Assembly: GCA_030374805.1 (NCBI GenBank)
Contig: JARGSG010000223.1
Location: 124,001-188,000 of the forward strand
Source: Gracilaria gracilis
Lineage: Eukaryota > Rhodophyta > Florideophyceae > Gracilariales > Gracilariaceae
Length of the DNA: 64,000 nt
Direction: 5' to 3'
The position numbers were made by a program, and so were the translations under genes. The notes beneath the pieces were generated by a model. It had not been told where the DNA came from. It saw only the letters and a list, made by a program, of their open reading frames with translations, and made no database searches. Shown one piece after another: positions 24,641 through 34,775 of the stretch; positions within the stretch are counted from its first letter, which is position 1, and each line of letters starts with the position of its first letter.

Positions 24641-24836
24641 AGGCTGCCAAACATAGACCTACCACGTCAACATGGACACCAATGCGTTCTAATGTAGACT
24701 ACCCAAAGTATTGGACCTGTAAAGGGTCATATTACGTTGTGGTAGAAACATATTGGTTATCTCCACTTGCCATGTGGCCATGTGGCGGCCAGCAGGCGTC
24801 CTTCGAAAGATTTTTTTGGTTTTATTTAGTACTAAT

Positions 24837-24883
24837 GGCTGCATAAAGAAATCAACCAGTGCGCCAGGCAACCAAATATTTGG
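24837..24883 (+). repeat. Left terminal inverted repeat, Harbinger II
   Basis: It is imperfectly inverted against 27323-27369. The outermost 20 bases match well, and further in both ends carry (C)AAAT…TTTG(G/A)GC-like blocks. A second ATTTGGCG-type block occurs near 24937 and near 27290. Confidence 0.75.
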
Positions 24884-25048
24884 CGCAGTTCCATTCCGTT
24901 CAGAAATGACAACGCACCAAATATTGGCGCCAAAACGGTAACCCAAACCGATAGTACACCTACCATAGTTGCGTTGTCCACACAAGTTTGTCCCCCCAGA
25001 CCTCCGGCGACAACGGAGTGCAACAGTTATACCAGTCAACTGAAGAAC

Positions 25049-25837
25049 ATGGCCGACCAAGACCAACCGAAAGCGCTTCCTCCAAAACCTACAACACCTA
25101 CCAAAGCCGGAAAGAAGAATGCAACAGAGAAAAAGACAAAGGGTCGTTTGGGAGCTCCGAACTATAGCTTTGTAGATGTCACAGCCTTACTCGATATAGT
25201 AGAACGTGTTGAACCAATTGGAGCAAAAATGTGGGCTGCAGTGGCGGCAGACTTTGATGAATGGAGCACAAACAACGTTCGCCCAAAAAGAGACGCCGAT
25301 TCTCTAAAGAACAAGTTTGACAAACTTTGCAACGCTCGCAAGCCAAATGGAGATCCGTCTTGCCCCTCTGATGTCCGTCGTGCTAAACATATTGCACGAA
25401 ACATACAGGGAACTATAGGGGCCAAGTTATTGGCAGAAGAAGAGGAGGGAAACTCTAACGGCGGAGAAGAGAACGAGGACGATGTGGAAGCGGTTGAGGG
25501 TGGTTCTACGGCGCAAGAAAAGCGCAAACCGGTGAAGCAGTTCGGACTACATGCCAAGAAGGCAAAGACGGAAGAAGTAATTAGTAACAGCATGGAGAGC
25601 ATGACGCAGTTCATGGGCGTTATTGCGAACTCTTTTTCCTCTGGGAAGCGTGAGGCTGTCAGTAAAGATGGGCAAGAAGCACTTATCGCGAGTGTTGTTA
25701 AAAAAGAAGTAAAAGAATGGAAAGAGGAATTGGATAGGAGCATGAAGGACACGAAGGAGATCTTGGTTGGTATGAATACTGCGGTGAAGGAGATAATGGG
25801 AAGCATGGCAGAAGACGCCTCGAAGAGTAATGTTTAG
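25049..25837 (+). CDS. Harbinger II DNA-binding partner protein, DUF6818-like (262 aa)
   Basis: The first ATG in the frame is at 25049 and the frame is intact to 25837. Residues about 32-115 form a Myb/SANT-related module: YSFVDVTALLDIVERVEPIG, then MWAAVAADFDEW, RPKRDADSLKNKFDKL and GDPSCPSDVRRAKHIAR, as in the DUF6818 proteins of oomycete and algal transposons. An acidic stretch (about residues 125-155) and a basic motif (KQFGLHAKKAK) follow. The C-terminal 90 residues are charged and probably helical. In this superfamily such proteins bind the ends and are needed for transposition. The domain name is from memory of the pattern; the pairing with a DDE transposase inside shared TIRs is seen directly. 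Confidence 0.78.
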   Translation: MADQDQPKALPPKPTTPTKAGKKNATEKKTKGRLGAPNYSFVDVTALLDIVERVEPIGAKMWAAVAADFDEWSTNNVRPKRDADSLKNKFDKLCNARKPNGDPSCPSDVRRAKHIARNIQGTIGAKLLAEEEEGNSNGGEENEDDVEAVEGGSTAQEKRKPVKQFGLHAKKAKTEEVISNSMESMTQFMGVIANSFSSGKREAVSKDGQEALIASVVKKEVKEWKEELDRSMKDTKEILVGMNTAVKEIMGSMAEDASKSNV

Positions 25838-25973
25838 TAACGAATCGTTTCTTCTTTTCGTTTATGTTGCGGAGCTTCCGCTCGCGCGGGCCGTTGCCCT
25901 GCGGGCCAAGTGCGCGTTAAAACTCGCTGGCGCTCGCATTCGCGCACTTGGCTCCTCGGGCAACGACCCGCGC

Positions 25974-27167
25974 TCAGTTATCAAGGGGTGTTTGATATGT
26001 GCTACGGATTTGATTACGTCCCATTGTGCGTGTGCGGTAATTCAGTAAACGAACAGCCAGCTCTATGAGCACTGACCGTTTTTGTTCGTCTGTGCAAAGC
26101 TTTGCGCCAAGTCTGCCAAACGGAGCCTTTATGGCCCGAATACCCCATTCTGCGCTCTGGCGCTCGCTCGGTAGAATTCTCTGTAGCACCAAATCGATTG
26201 CCGCTAGCTCCTCTGAATCTGGGACACCTGCCGTCTCGTTCGTCTTCCTTGCACAAACGATCTTTCCATTGGTGCATCATGTATTAGACACAAACGCCGA
26301 ATCTCCCAATATTGCCATGCCAGGTGGTGTCATATCATCTGAAAGTTTAGGATGATACAAACCTGATAGGCCAGCTAGCTTCGTGTCGTGCCAACTGCCG
26401 GGAAAGTTTATGGCGGCATGAATTATCTCTCCAAAGAAGTTAAATACAAACAAATTAGTCACCTCTTCCTGCTGGGTGTATCCTTCGTAATAGGCGTTTT
26501 GCATCTCTGGGTCTCCATAGTTTTGAATTCTAAACCTCCCCCCATCCGTGACGGCAAATACTCCTTTCAATAGAGGACCAAACTTGCGGTTATTCTCTAG
26601 TAGAGCGGCGGATCGTTTCTGTTCTTGGAAAGAAGGCCACCGTATTTCAAATAATGCTGCCTCTGTCCCTTTCGTAGCCCTTAAAAGTACGTGGAGGGAG
26701 TAGTTGAGCCAAACGCTGAGCGAAGTGGGAACAATACCAAAGAACGGGCAGAGTTGATACGCTTTACCAGATGTTTTCATATAGTTTAAAGCCAATCCTA
26801 ACAGATCTACTGACTTCAATAACGGCTTTCGTCCTTGTCGGGAGTGTGTACGGCGGTATGGACTGGTGTGGTTGCAATTGCGTCTGGCCTGGATAAACAG
26901 TGGGAGCAAGTGATTCAAAAACAATTCCTTCGTAAAGTTGGTTGTAATGACATAATCGTAGTCTGTGCCAGATTCCAAGACTTGACGCCACGGTGTTAGC
27001 TCATTCGCTTTGTGAGGGTTTAGTAGTCCCTTCCTGGTGTAATGGGCGGGTGTGTGGGAACGGTTAGTTCCCTTGCGGCGTCTGTGGAGCACAAGGGCTG
27101 CGCCAAGCGCTGCGCAATAGGCCGTAGTGCAGGCGGCCATGGCTGCTATATAAGGTCTTGAGACCAT
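25974..27167 (-). pseudogene. Harbinger II DDE transposase with one in-frame TGA
   Basis: The ATG at 27167 opens 296 codons to a TGA at 26277-26279. The same frame then continues to 25974 for another 101 codons. The catalytic triad is D208 (GVFAVTDGGRF), D289 (AILGDSAF) and, after the stop, E340 (RQSAEWGIRAIKAPFGRL). WHDTKLAGLSG at 259-269 is the usual family motif between the acids. The N-terminal 30 residues are hydrophobic (TTAYCAALGAALVL), so the next Met (residue 10) or a later one might be the real start. A single nonsense mutation separates this from an intact gene, and because it removes the catalytic Glu the shortened protein should be inactive. Confidence 0.85.
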
Positions 27168-27233
27168 CCCAGGAGCGTGAATATGGTGTGGGAGTTTCTG
27201 CCAAGGTTTGGCGGAGCGGTGGCGGGGTTTGGT

Positions 27234-27268
27234 GCGCTGAATGGACCCTCGGAGGGTCCATTCAGCGC
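27234..27268. repeat. Perfect hairpin, 16 bp arms, 3 bp loop
   Basis: GCGCTGAATGGACCCT is followed by CGG and then the exact reverse complement of the arm. It lies inside Harbinger II, about 65 bp upstream of the transposase start and near the right TIR. It could be a subterminal protein-binding site or a replication-derived palindrome. Confidence 0.8.
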
Positions 27269-27322
27269 GTCAGATTTGGCATGATGTCCGCCAAATGCGC
27301 GCTATCTTGGCTTACTTTTATT

Positions 27323-27369
27323 GGCTCAAATTTGCCCAGGAGGCCGGCTGTTGATATCTTTATGCACCC
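27323..27369 (-). repeat. Right terminal inverted repeat, Harbinger II
   Basis: The end reads …TATGCACCC and is followed by the AAT duplication at 27370-27372. Confidence 0.75.
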
Positions 27370-27425
27370 AATTTCGTCCATAAATGGCCTGAACCTACTG
27401 GGCATAGGTAATCGCTACAGGAGGA

Positions 27426-27720
27426 GCATGCCGAGGAGTTTGAGAACGATGGGTTTGTGGATGGAGATCCGAGGTGTGTGTCGGGAAACTCTGGGAGAAC
27501 TGCGACAGTTGGGCTGTGGTTACCATCGAGGGAGAAGATATACCTAGCTGTGAGGGAGGAATATTTTATTGCTGAAGTAACACGGAGACTAGGTGCAGTT
27601 CTTGATTGTTACATAGCTGCCTGTCGACCGGAAAACGCGAGTTTCGGGCGGTTGGTAGCACACCGGGCAAAACGCAGGGAAGGGACAGGGGTTGATGGCA
27701 GGGAAGAGGCGGAATACTAA
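27426..27720 (+). pseudogene. ORF A C-terminal remnant (copy 1)
   Basis: The plus-strand frame reads EEFENDGFVDGD, then GRTATVGLWLPSREKIYLAV and TRRLGAVLDCYIAACRPENA, matching the C-terminus of ORF A in copy 2 (37540-37800) and copy 3. It keeps an open frame to the stop at 27718-27720. Conservation of this segment in three copies, with mostly synonymous-looking differences, supports that it was coding. Function unknown. Confidence 0.6.
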
Positions 27721-27862
27721 GGGTAGGGTGAGGTGCAGTGGGGGGGGAAGGGGTGGAGGTATGTGTGGGATGGGGAAGAGATGCTTTTTCTTTCTCATGT
27801 CATGCGTATCTTTACTTCTTCCCATTGAAACGAAGCGGGTTTAAATTTTTATGAAGCTGAAG

Positions 27863-30800
27863 CTAACAGGGAATAAAGGCTACGTGTTGGATGGTAAATA
27901 AGGCTTGGCGGTGGGGTCTCGATAGAACCGATTGAGATAGAATCGGTGAAAGCGCTAGTGTAGACGAGAAGTAAAAGAAGGAGTGGGGTAGTTCTGGCGG
28001 AGAACATGAACGGAGCCGAGGATGGAGGAACAGTGGATGAGTCCATACCAAGGGGAAACGTTATCGGAAGTGGAGTGGGTAGAGATGGGAACTGGGTGGA
28101 TGTGTGGTTATGTGGTTACGTTCGTCGTTCGTTTCCCATCGGAGGCAAACGCAGTTGAGGGTGAGATCGACGTCGTCGCTGAGTGGGACGAGTTCCATGA
28201 ACTGGAGGAAGACAAACTCCTTGAGAGAAGAAGTTGAAGAAGGAAGGGTGAAACGAAGAAGGAAGATGAGTTTGCAGACCCAGACGATGGATGTGGAGGG
28301 GGGAAGGGGCAGCCGGCGACGAGAACGTGGGAGAACTTTGGGGACTTGGATGGACCGAAGGAGGGGGTGGCAAAAATTCGTTGAATGAAGGGGACAGGAG
28401 GATCCTGGAGGGTGAGCTTGTTTCGTTCTGTGATGTAGTTGTCGAGTGTTGGGATGTAACCGCCGACGACGTAAGTGGAGTTGACTATGGTGAGTCGAGC
28501 CTGACGAAGGGCGGGGGAGTTGTCAGTGAGTTGTAGGACTTCGAGAGAGAGGGTGATGAAGGATGGGAGGGTCTCTCTTACGAATTGTGCAAGAATGGAT
28601 AGGGTATCGGGGGGGAAGAGGTCTTGAAGAGATTTGTGAGGATTGGAGCCAATGAATTTGTGGGCAGTGATTACGTCAGCGAAGGAGATGTGTTTGCAAT
28701 CACGGACGAATTCGGGTTCTCGGGATTGGAGGAGGGAAGCGAGGCCAGGGGAGGAAAAGGTTACGGAAGGGTTTTTGGAGACGGGATTCCAGTCCTTGGT
28801 AGCCTTTGAGCGGTGGATGGCACGAATGGTTTCTTGATGTGCGGTGGACCTGAGCTTTGAGGTTTTGGAGTAGTGGGACTTGAAGGTGGTGTGGGCGTGC
28901 TCGAATATGCCGGCATCATTAAAGTGGAGGCCTCCGAAGCGGCGATTTTCCACGACAATGTGGTCGAGGAGGTAGAACTTGAGGGTTCCCAGGCTATAAG
29001 TGTGGTGGGGGCCGAGGACGAGTACGGCTGTGGGCTTGCAGAAGCGGATTTGGTTGTGGAGGTCGGTGAGGCGAGCGTCGGTCCATTCGGTGAAGATGTT
29101 GTATCGAATGGAGGCGAGGAGGAGGTCTGAGTACTTGGAGAAGACGGAAGTGATGGGAGCTGAATCGACTTCGTCACAGCATCGGTCGAAGAAGGCGCCG
29201 ATGAAGGGGAAGACCATGCCGAGTACGTGGTAGTCTTTTGCTTCGAGCATACCACGCAAGCAGTCGGTAGTGAAGGAACCGTTGAGAGTTTGACCGTTGT
29301 CGGAAGTGGAGAAGTTGATGTGGAGTCCGTTTGCGGTGGAGTGCTTTTCGATGGCGGAGAGGATGTTATTTGAATGTTTGAGGATGGAAGTGCGGACGGA
29401 GTTGAAGGGGTGACGGGACTTGGAGGAACGGGGGGTGGTGAAGAGTGCTTCTGAGCGGAGTCTCTGGATGGCGGCGAGCTTTATGAGCTTGAGGACGCCG
29501 AGGTGGAAGTTGTGGAGTGGTTTGAAGGTGAAGATGTTGTAAGGGGAGAGGAGTGGGGTGATGTTGAGAAGAGAGTATGATTCGAAGATGGAGGAGTACT
29601 TTGCGAGGGAGAGGGAGTGGAGGGCTTCAAGGGATTTTTCCTTTGTGTTGCGGGGGATTCTGGGCTTACGAGCGAGGAAAGCGTCTTGTGATTGTTGGAG
29701 GAGAGTGGAGTGTGATTTGCGTGCGGCGAGGGTCTGGTGCTGAGTTCGGGGGGAAGGGGATCGAATGTTTACGGGGAGGTCTGTGCGGGAGACGGTGCAT
29801 CTATGACAAGGGTGTTGGGGGCAGGTTCCGTGGGAGATGGCGAGGGTGTCTTTTGCTTCCGGGGATGTCGGCGCAGTAGCTGGAAATGATTGGGTGACAG
29901 TGGCGGAGATCGCCATGGGCGGCACGGAAGGGGAAGCCGTTGAGACCGGAGGAGAGGAGGGGGCCGAGGAGGTTTGAGATGGAAAGCTGAATGAGTTCCA
30001 TTTTGGTGTGGCGGGGGATGTGAGAGGAGATTTGCGGAATGGAGTCGTGGTCTCGAGAGGGGTTGGTTGGGAGGAAGGAGGTTGGCAAGTATCCGAGAAG
30101 AATGAAGTGTTCGGTGATGCACTTGTGACGGAAGGCATCAGAGAAGTTGAGAAGGGTGATGTGAGGGGGGTAAAAGGTGTTGAAAGAAGATTTGAGGGAG
30201 GTGGAGGACTTGTCGGAGTAGATTTGGACCAAGCCGATAAAGGAGTCGATACCGGTGGAGTCGGGGGTGTGCCAGATGCAGGAGTCATTGGAGGAGTGCA
30301 TGATTGCGGCTTTGAGGGTGGGGACTCCTTCTTTTCCGAGGGTGGAGGTCATGGGGTGGGCGAAAGCGGGAGAGCCGGAAGGAGTTGTGTGGGAGACGGG
30401 GTGGAAGAAGGTGTTGTGGAGGTGTGCTAGGGCGAGTTGTTGTTTGAGGACCTGGATGGGGTCCTTCCGGAAGATGGTAGTGTAGAAGAGCTGCTGTGGG
30501 TCGGAGAGAGTGGTGGGAGCGAAGCCGGTGTTGCTCACACGGTGCTGGAAGAGGTTTTTCTGCAGCTCGAGGCACTGGGTGGCGGAGAAGAGGGCGTTGT
30601 GGAAGGCGGATTTGGAGAAGGCGGGGTCGTGGAGGAGGAAGATGAGTTCGTCAGCCTTTCGGAGGCCGAGGGAGGAGGCGATGGAAGAGATGTAGAGAAC
30701 CATGCGATCGAGGTGGGGGTTGTTGAGGAGGGGGAAGAAAGAGGGAGGAGGGGGAGGAAGGGAGAGGGAGATGGAGCAGACGAGGGTTGTGGCGATGTGG

Positions 30801-31089
30801 TAGGCGTCCTGAGTGTGGAGGGAGAGAGAGATTTGCTGCTGGTGGTAGGAGTCGTCGCCTGCGATGGGAACGTTTTCGGAAGGGCGGTTTGTGGGAGAGG
30901 GAGGTGCATGGAATTGGGGGGTAGACTTGTGACGCTTGATGCGTGGGGGGTGGAGTGGGGGAGGCCTCCGCCTGGGGTGAAGGAACGCTTGTTTGGGTTT
31001 AGGCGATTGGGGCATCTTCTCTGGTGCCTTTGGATGGCGGGGATGGTGCGGGCGAAGAAGTAGCAGCCTTCAAAGCAGCATTTGGGCAT
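27863..31089 (-). pseudogene. Transposase-like protein, KDZ/Plavaka/TNP2-like (copy 1, best preserved)
   Basis: The ATG at 31089 starts a protein of about 1050 residues. Residues 4-26 form a C2HC zinc finger (CFEGCYFFARTIPAIQRHQRRC). A shift near 30960 leads into a 404-codon frame (31015-29801), and a second near 29860 into a 726-codon frame (30288-28108). Conserved blocks are TDAYHI-type helices (residues about 80-300), a CADIPG…AKDTLAISHGTCPQHPCHRC block, and YLLDHIVVENRRFGGLHFND followed by EHAHTTFKSHYSK. This order resembles the C-terminal half of TNP2/Plavaka-type (CACTA-like) and KDZ transposases, where a DIPE…C..C block precedes an LLDHI…RFG…E.AH block. A last shift near 28310 restores the C-terminal WVCKL…QFMELVP segment. 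The DDE acids cannot be assigned with certainty. It is convergent with ORF A. Confidence 0.5.
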
Positions 31090-31639
31090 GGCGGGGAAGG
31101 TTGGGGGGTGTTGGAGAGGATGGGGGGTACGTAGCGCGGAGCGTAATATGGCGCACGGACGGTGGGACAGAGTGGTGGGGATGATTGCACGTGATTTGAA
31201 GACGTTTCATATATTTAGTATACGAATGCCTGATGTGAAAGGGGTTGACTAGTGAAATGATCTCCACAAACTGAAAAGGTATTCGATCTATTTGTATAAT
31301 CCTATTCCTATTCGATAAACAGCTATTTATGTTTCCATCTAAGTGTCTATCTCGCTATTCGCTCCCATAGACATGAACGTAGGTGACAATAACACACTTA
31401 CATTGTGCTGCGAAACTACCATAAACAAAAGAAGTATGCTGGTCTCCCTTCCATCCAAACTAGCAAAGATGGAAACAATTTGGAATAGTTCTTTCGAAAA
31501 AAACTAGTACAAGTGGAAAGGTGGAATTATTTTCGGAAATTAACACTTCCAAATTTGGATAAATTCACCGGTTTTTCGTTCGTTTTAATTCGGTTATTTT
31601 TGGCCTCCAAACTAGCATTCCGATAACACAGACTAGTAA

Positions 31640-32566
31640 TCTATGTCTTCCATTTCTCGGTGGGGTTCTGTGGTATCCTTGGTTATCTGCCGAATCGGTG
31701 GTTTTGTTCGTGACTGGTGCTTCCAATGGATACATTTCTATGGAATTCAATGGGTTCCAATATGGCTTCACTGGAACTGACGTAGGCACAGAAGGTGATT
31801 CGAGTGTAAGTTTCTCTGAGAATTTTCTGGGCAGCGCTGGTCGCGCGCAAAGTGCCCAGGCTGTCGGGAACGGGAACAAAGTCTTAGTTTCGGGCAATTT
31901 TCGCGTTCTTCACTATTTTAATTCTTCAGCTTCATATTTCCAATATCCATTGGTATCGGTTCTTGAGATGATCCAGAGCCGCCTGCCTGCCTGCCAAATC
32001 GTGCGTGTCCACCCCTTCGAGAAGCTGATTCAACGCGTTCGGCGTCTTCAATTGCTACAGTAAGGGAATTGTATTCGTTCACGCACAGTTCTTTCCCAAT
32101 GTAACTTTTCAGGCTCCTTGTGTATCTATCAAGCTGTTTTTCCATATAAATATTTGGAAATCCGAGGACAATTTTCAAGAAGTCCTCATTGTATAGCTAA
32201 ACATCCTTATACCGCTTCCATTTGCTCAGTTTATCTCGTGCGTGTTTTTTCTTGTTGAAAATGGCAAACCTATTTTTCAAATGTTCAAGAAGATCCTCAA
32301 GAGTATTAACCTCCAATTCATTTCGTTTTTGGGCGAGGTAACACTCATGTGCTGAACCAGTGATGTACCTGAGAGCGATAGTAACAGCTTTCTCGTCGCG
32401 TGTTCCATCCAGATAGTTCCTGATATGAGTGATCCAAATCTCAATATTTTGCTTTCCAGGCATGTAGGAAGCTTATTGTTCTTTTGACTTGAAGAGGAAC
32501 CTTCTTTGTTTGCGAGAATAGTCGACGAAGTTTCCGATGCTGAAATCTTCGTTTGGGATTCTTGTT
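31640..32566 (-). pseudogene. Ty3/gypsy-type retrotransposon Gag fragment
   Basis: On the minus strand the fragment reads PGKQNIEIWITHIRNYLDGT and RYITGSAHECYLAQKR, a Retrotrans_gag capsid pattern. Then come KIVLGFPNIYMEKQLDRYTR and LTVAIEDAERVES, then PMDIGNM and, after a shift, a zinc-knuckle-like QPGHFARDQRCP (about 31840). Two or three frame breaks are needed. No pol is present and no LTR is seen. It is wedged between the end of giant-element copy 1 and the truncated end of copy 2, so it probably marks a deletion or recombination junction. Confidence 0.75.
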
Positions 32567-34014
32567 GCAATATATTTACCGCGAGACATCGACGCCGCCC
32601 TCCGAATGCCTGCGAAGGAGTTCATTTCGGACCTCAACAAGGTTATTTGAAATGAGAAGTTCTACTCAATTTGCAAACCAGGACGATGGACAGTTCTGAA
32701 GATGTTTAGCAGACACCCATCACGGGCGTTTGCTCAGAGATTCGATAGTTTCTCGAATTCACTTTTGTCCTCCGTCATGGAGGCCATAAGCCTGTTGAAA
32801 CTGAAAGAATCCGTGAACCTCCCTGATATGGTGGTAACTCCGATATCCAAGCCAGAACCTGCCATACAAATTGAAGATGATGTGGAGGAGGTGGAGGAAA
32901 TCAGGAAACCAACGGAGCCGCAAGAGGCGAAGAAGGAGATGATGATACGAACATAGTGGTCGACATTGGGAAAGGAAGTACTGGTGACGAAGCGTCCGGG
33001 GTAGTCGTAATACCCCCACCATCCATTGCGTCGTTGGATGACAAAATGGCTTTTCGAAGTTGTGAGGAGGAGATGGAGAAGTACTTTTGCTTGTACAATT
33101 GCGGATTTGAGGATATAGTAGAGATAGACGAAACGTTGCGTAGAGATGGCGTGTCTCCGTTAGGAAAAGTTCAACTGGTTTTCATGAATCCTCCGTACAA
33201 CATCCGAGGGAACAAGAACCTAAGCAACAGCTGGTACGATGTACTGAGCCCTCAAGACATGAAGAAGACAGCAAAGCTTCTATCAAGACTGCTACGTCCT
33301 GGGGGCCATTTAGTTATCTTTAGTGCTTTCGAGCAGGTCCAGGAGTGGAGAGATGTACTTTCTGCAACTGGAGCAAAAGGCGAAAACGGAGTACCAAGGC
33401 TTTCCTTTGTTGTGGAACAGGTCCCAATGCACTTTGTACGGTCGCAAGGCAACCCGATGGGTAACCCTGAATGTAGTTTGTGCACCCTTTTCCCTGCAAT
33501 GGAGTATGCTGTACATGGAGTTCGAATTGGTCTCAGCTACGCGCAGCAGCATGTGATGGTGAACTATAAGAACTTCAACTTCGTGCAGTCGAGGTACCCA
33601 GGGAACCACAGTGTCATTGACCATGTACCCCTCATGTCTAATGGGGAGACTCTTCAGTGGAAGAGAAAGAAGGAAGGTGGGGGCTACGTTTTACAAAAAG
33701 TGAGGTCCGAACAGAAACCTTTGGCATTGTTGAAGGGGCTAATCAGTCGGTTTTCCCAGGCTAGGGATATTGCGGTCGACTTGTTTGCGGCGACGTTTTC
33801 GACAGCAATGGCAGGCGTGGAGTTACAACAGCATCGTAGGTTCATCGGGTGTGAGCCGTACCTTGACTCCTTTGCCCAAGCTAGGCACGCCGCAATTGTT
33901 CAATTAGCATTGTGCGTGCGGGAAAATGAGACGGATATCCAGGTAACGCAGAAAGTTCGGAATGCTATGATTAGGGTTTTAAACTTATTTTCGAAGTGGA
34001 ATGTCCGCCATTAG
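32567..34014 (+). CDS. DNA amino-methyltransferase (N6-A or N4-C), beta class, N-terminally truncated
   Basis: Such enzymes transfer a methyl group from S-adenosylmethionine to an exocyclic amino group in DNA. The catalytic core is one uninterrupted frame from about 32930 to the TAG at 34012-34014. Counting from the GTG at 32956, the NPPY catalytic motif is at residues 78-81 (VFMNPPYNIRG), RLLRPGGHLVIF is at 111-122, and the SAM-binding motif comes after it at 275-285 (DLFAATFSTAM) with HRRFIGCE. The order NPPY first, SAM motif later, is that of beta-class enzymes (N6_N4_Mtase family). The FxGxG loop is altered to FAATF. Upstream, 32582-32930 continues the protein in another frame (MPAKEFISDLNKV) with one stop. 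The first in-frame ATG of the core is at 33046. Copy 3 has DPPY at the same place. Confidence 0.8.
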
Positions 34015-34775
34015 AGATCATGGAAGGCTCCATCCGGGTAGCCCCAGTGTAAAAAGTTTCCTACGTATATTTTGGACTTCCTTGCGTCAATGTGGCGGGA
34101 TGAGAGCTTGGTCACGATTGGTAGGCGTAAAGCCCTTCACGAATGGCTTAAAATTTGCAAGGGAAGATGGGGCTTCTCGATTGGAATACCATGTTGGCAC
34201 TGGAAACGACGATGTGCGGTTGTCGTATTGCGAATTCGACAATTCTTCACCCTGTCCCCGGAGTGGGAGTGTTCACAACACGCCGATTCAAGGAAAATGA
34301 AGAGATAGATACTTCTATGGAACACTGGTGTATCATGAACTAGCGAAGAGAAAAGAGGTACACAAGAAATGTGGTGGAGGGTTGTTGGGAGCCACTTCCG
34401 AACGCTTTCAGAAGTATGCGATGGATTTTAACGTCCGCGGCGATATATTCCATAACATCCCAGAAAGAAGACAAGGAGTAAATTTAATACCTGTATGGAT
34501 TGTCCCCGCTCCTTTTTCATTGGGTGGAAGGATTAACAATCCCACAATATATGGAAGGTGATAAGGACATTGATGCAGTTGCGGATGATGTGACGGAACG
34601 AAGGACAATTACGAGAATACCAAATGCTTGCGGTGCGAGCACTTCGGAAACTGGAATTGAAAGAGGAGTTGTTTGCAGATTAAAGAGTAGATTAGAGCTG
34701 GGGTACATCGGCAAATCCTATTATAGTAGTCGATTAGAACTTGTAGTAAACTACCTACATATATATTAACCCCCT
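34015..34775 (+). pseudogene. SET-like protein (copy 2), broken
   Basis: SET domains methylate lysines, mainly on histones. Immediately after the methyltransferase TAG the same frame continues (LDFLASMWRDESL), then shifts near 34150. A SET-like start follows (GVGVFTTRRFKENEEI, 34258-34305; the usual pattern is GxGVFAxxxIxxGExI). Then comes a middle part with FSLGGRINNP, where RxxNx recalls the RFINHS motif, and near 34600-34670 the end REYQMLAVRALRKLELKEEL, then FAD, like the usual AxRxIxxGEELxxDY. At least three frame changes are needed. The canonical NHSC motif is not present, so binding of SAM is uncertain. The same arrangement recurs in copy 3. Confidence 0.45.

Larger units (their letters stand above)
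24837..27369. mobile_element. PIF/Harbinger DNA transposon II (2533 bp)
   Basis: The imperfect terminal inverted repeats start GGCTGCATAAAGAAATCAAC on the left and GGGTGCATAAAGATATCAAC when the right end is read inward. They are flanked by the 3 bp target duplication AAT (24834-24836 and 27370-27372). It holds two convergent genes 136 bp apart: a DUF6818-like DNA-binding protein (plus) and a DDE transposase (minus, one in-frame stop). The family differs from Harbinger I in TIR sequence and in both proteins. It lies directly next to giant-element copy 1. Confidence 0.87.
27426..31630. mobile_element. Giant DNA-transposon family, copy 1 (truncated, about 4.2 kb)
   Basis: It is colinear with 37540-41737 (copy 2) and, inverted, with 46980-51120 (copy 3). 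It contains the transposase-like gene on the minus strand, the last part of ORF A on the plus strand and one terminal region ending AAACTAGCATTCCGATAACA at about 31630. Homology is lost on the left at about 27426, close to Harbinger II. The right end abuts a Ty3/gypsy gag relic. Confidence 0.75.

Noticed and set aside
28108-30288. Long plus-strand frames over the transposase-like genes (e.g. 30437-31063)
   Set aside because: They are antisense shadows: motif conservation between the three copies lies in the strand that encodes the C2HC finger and the LLDHI/EHAH blocks. The antisense frames are low-complexity Gly/Glu/Arg.
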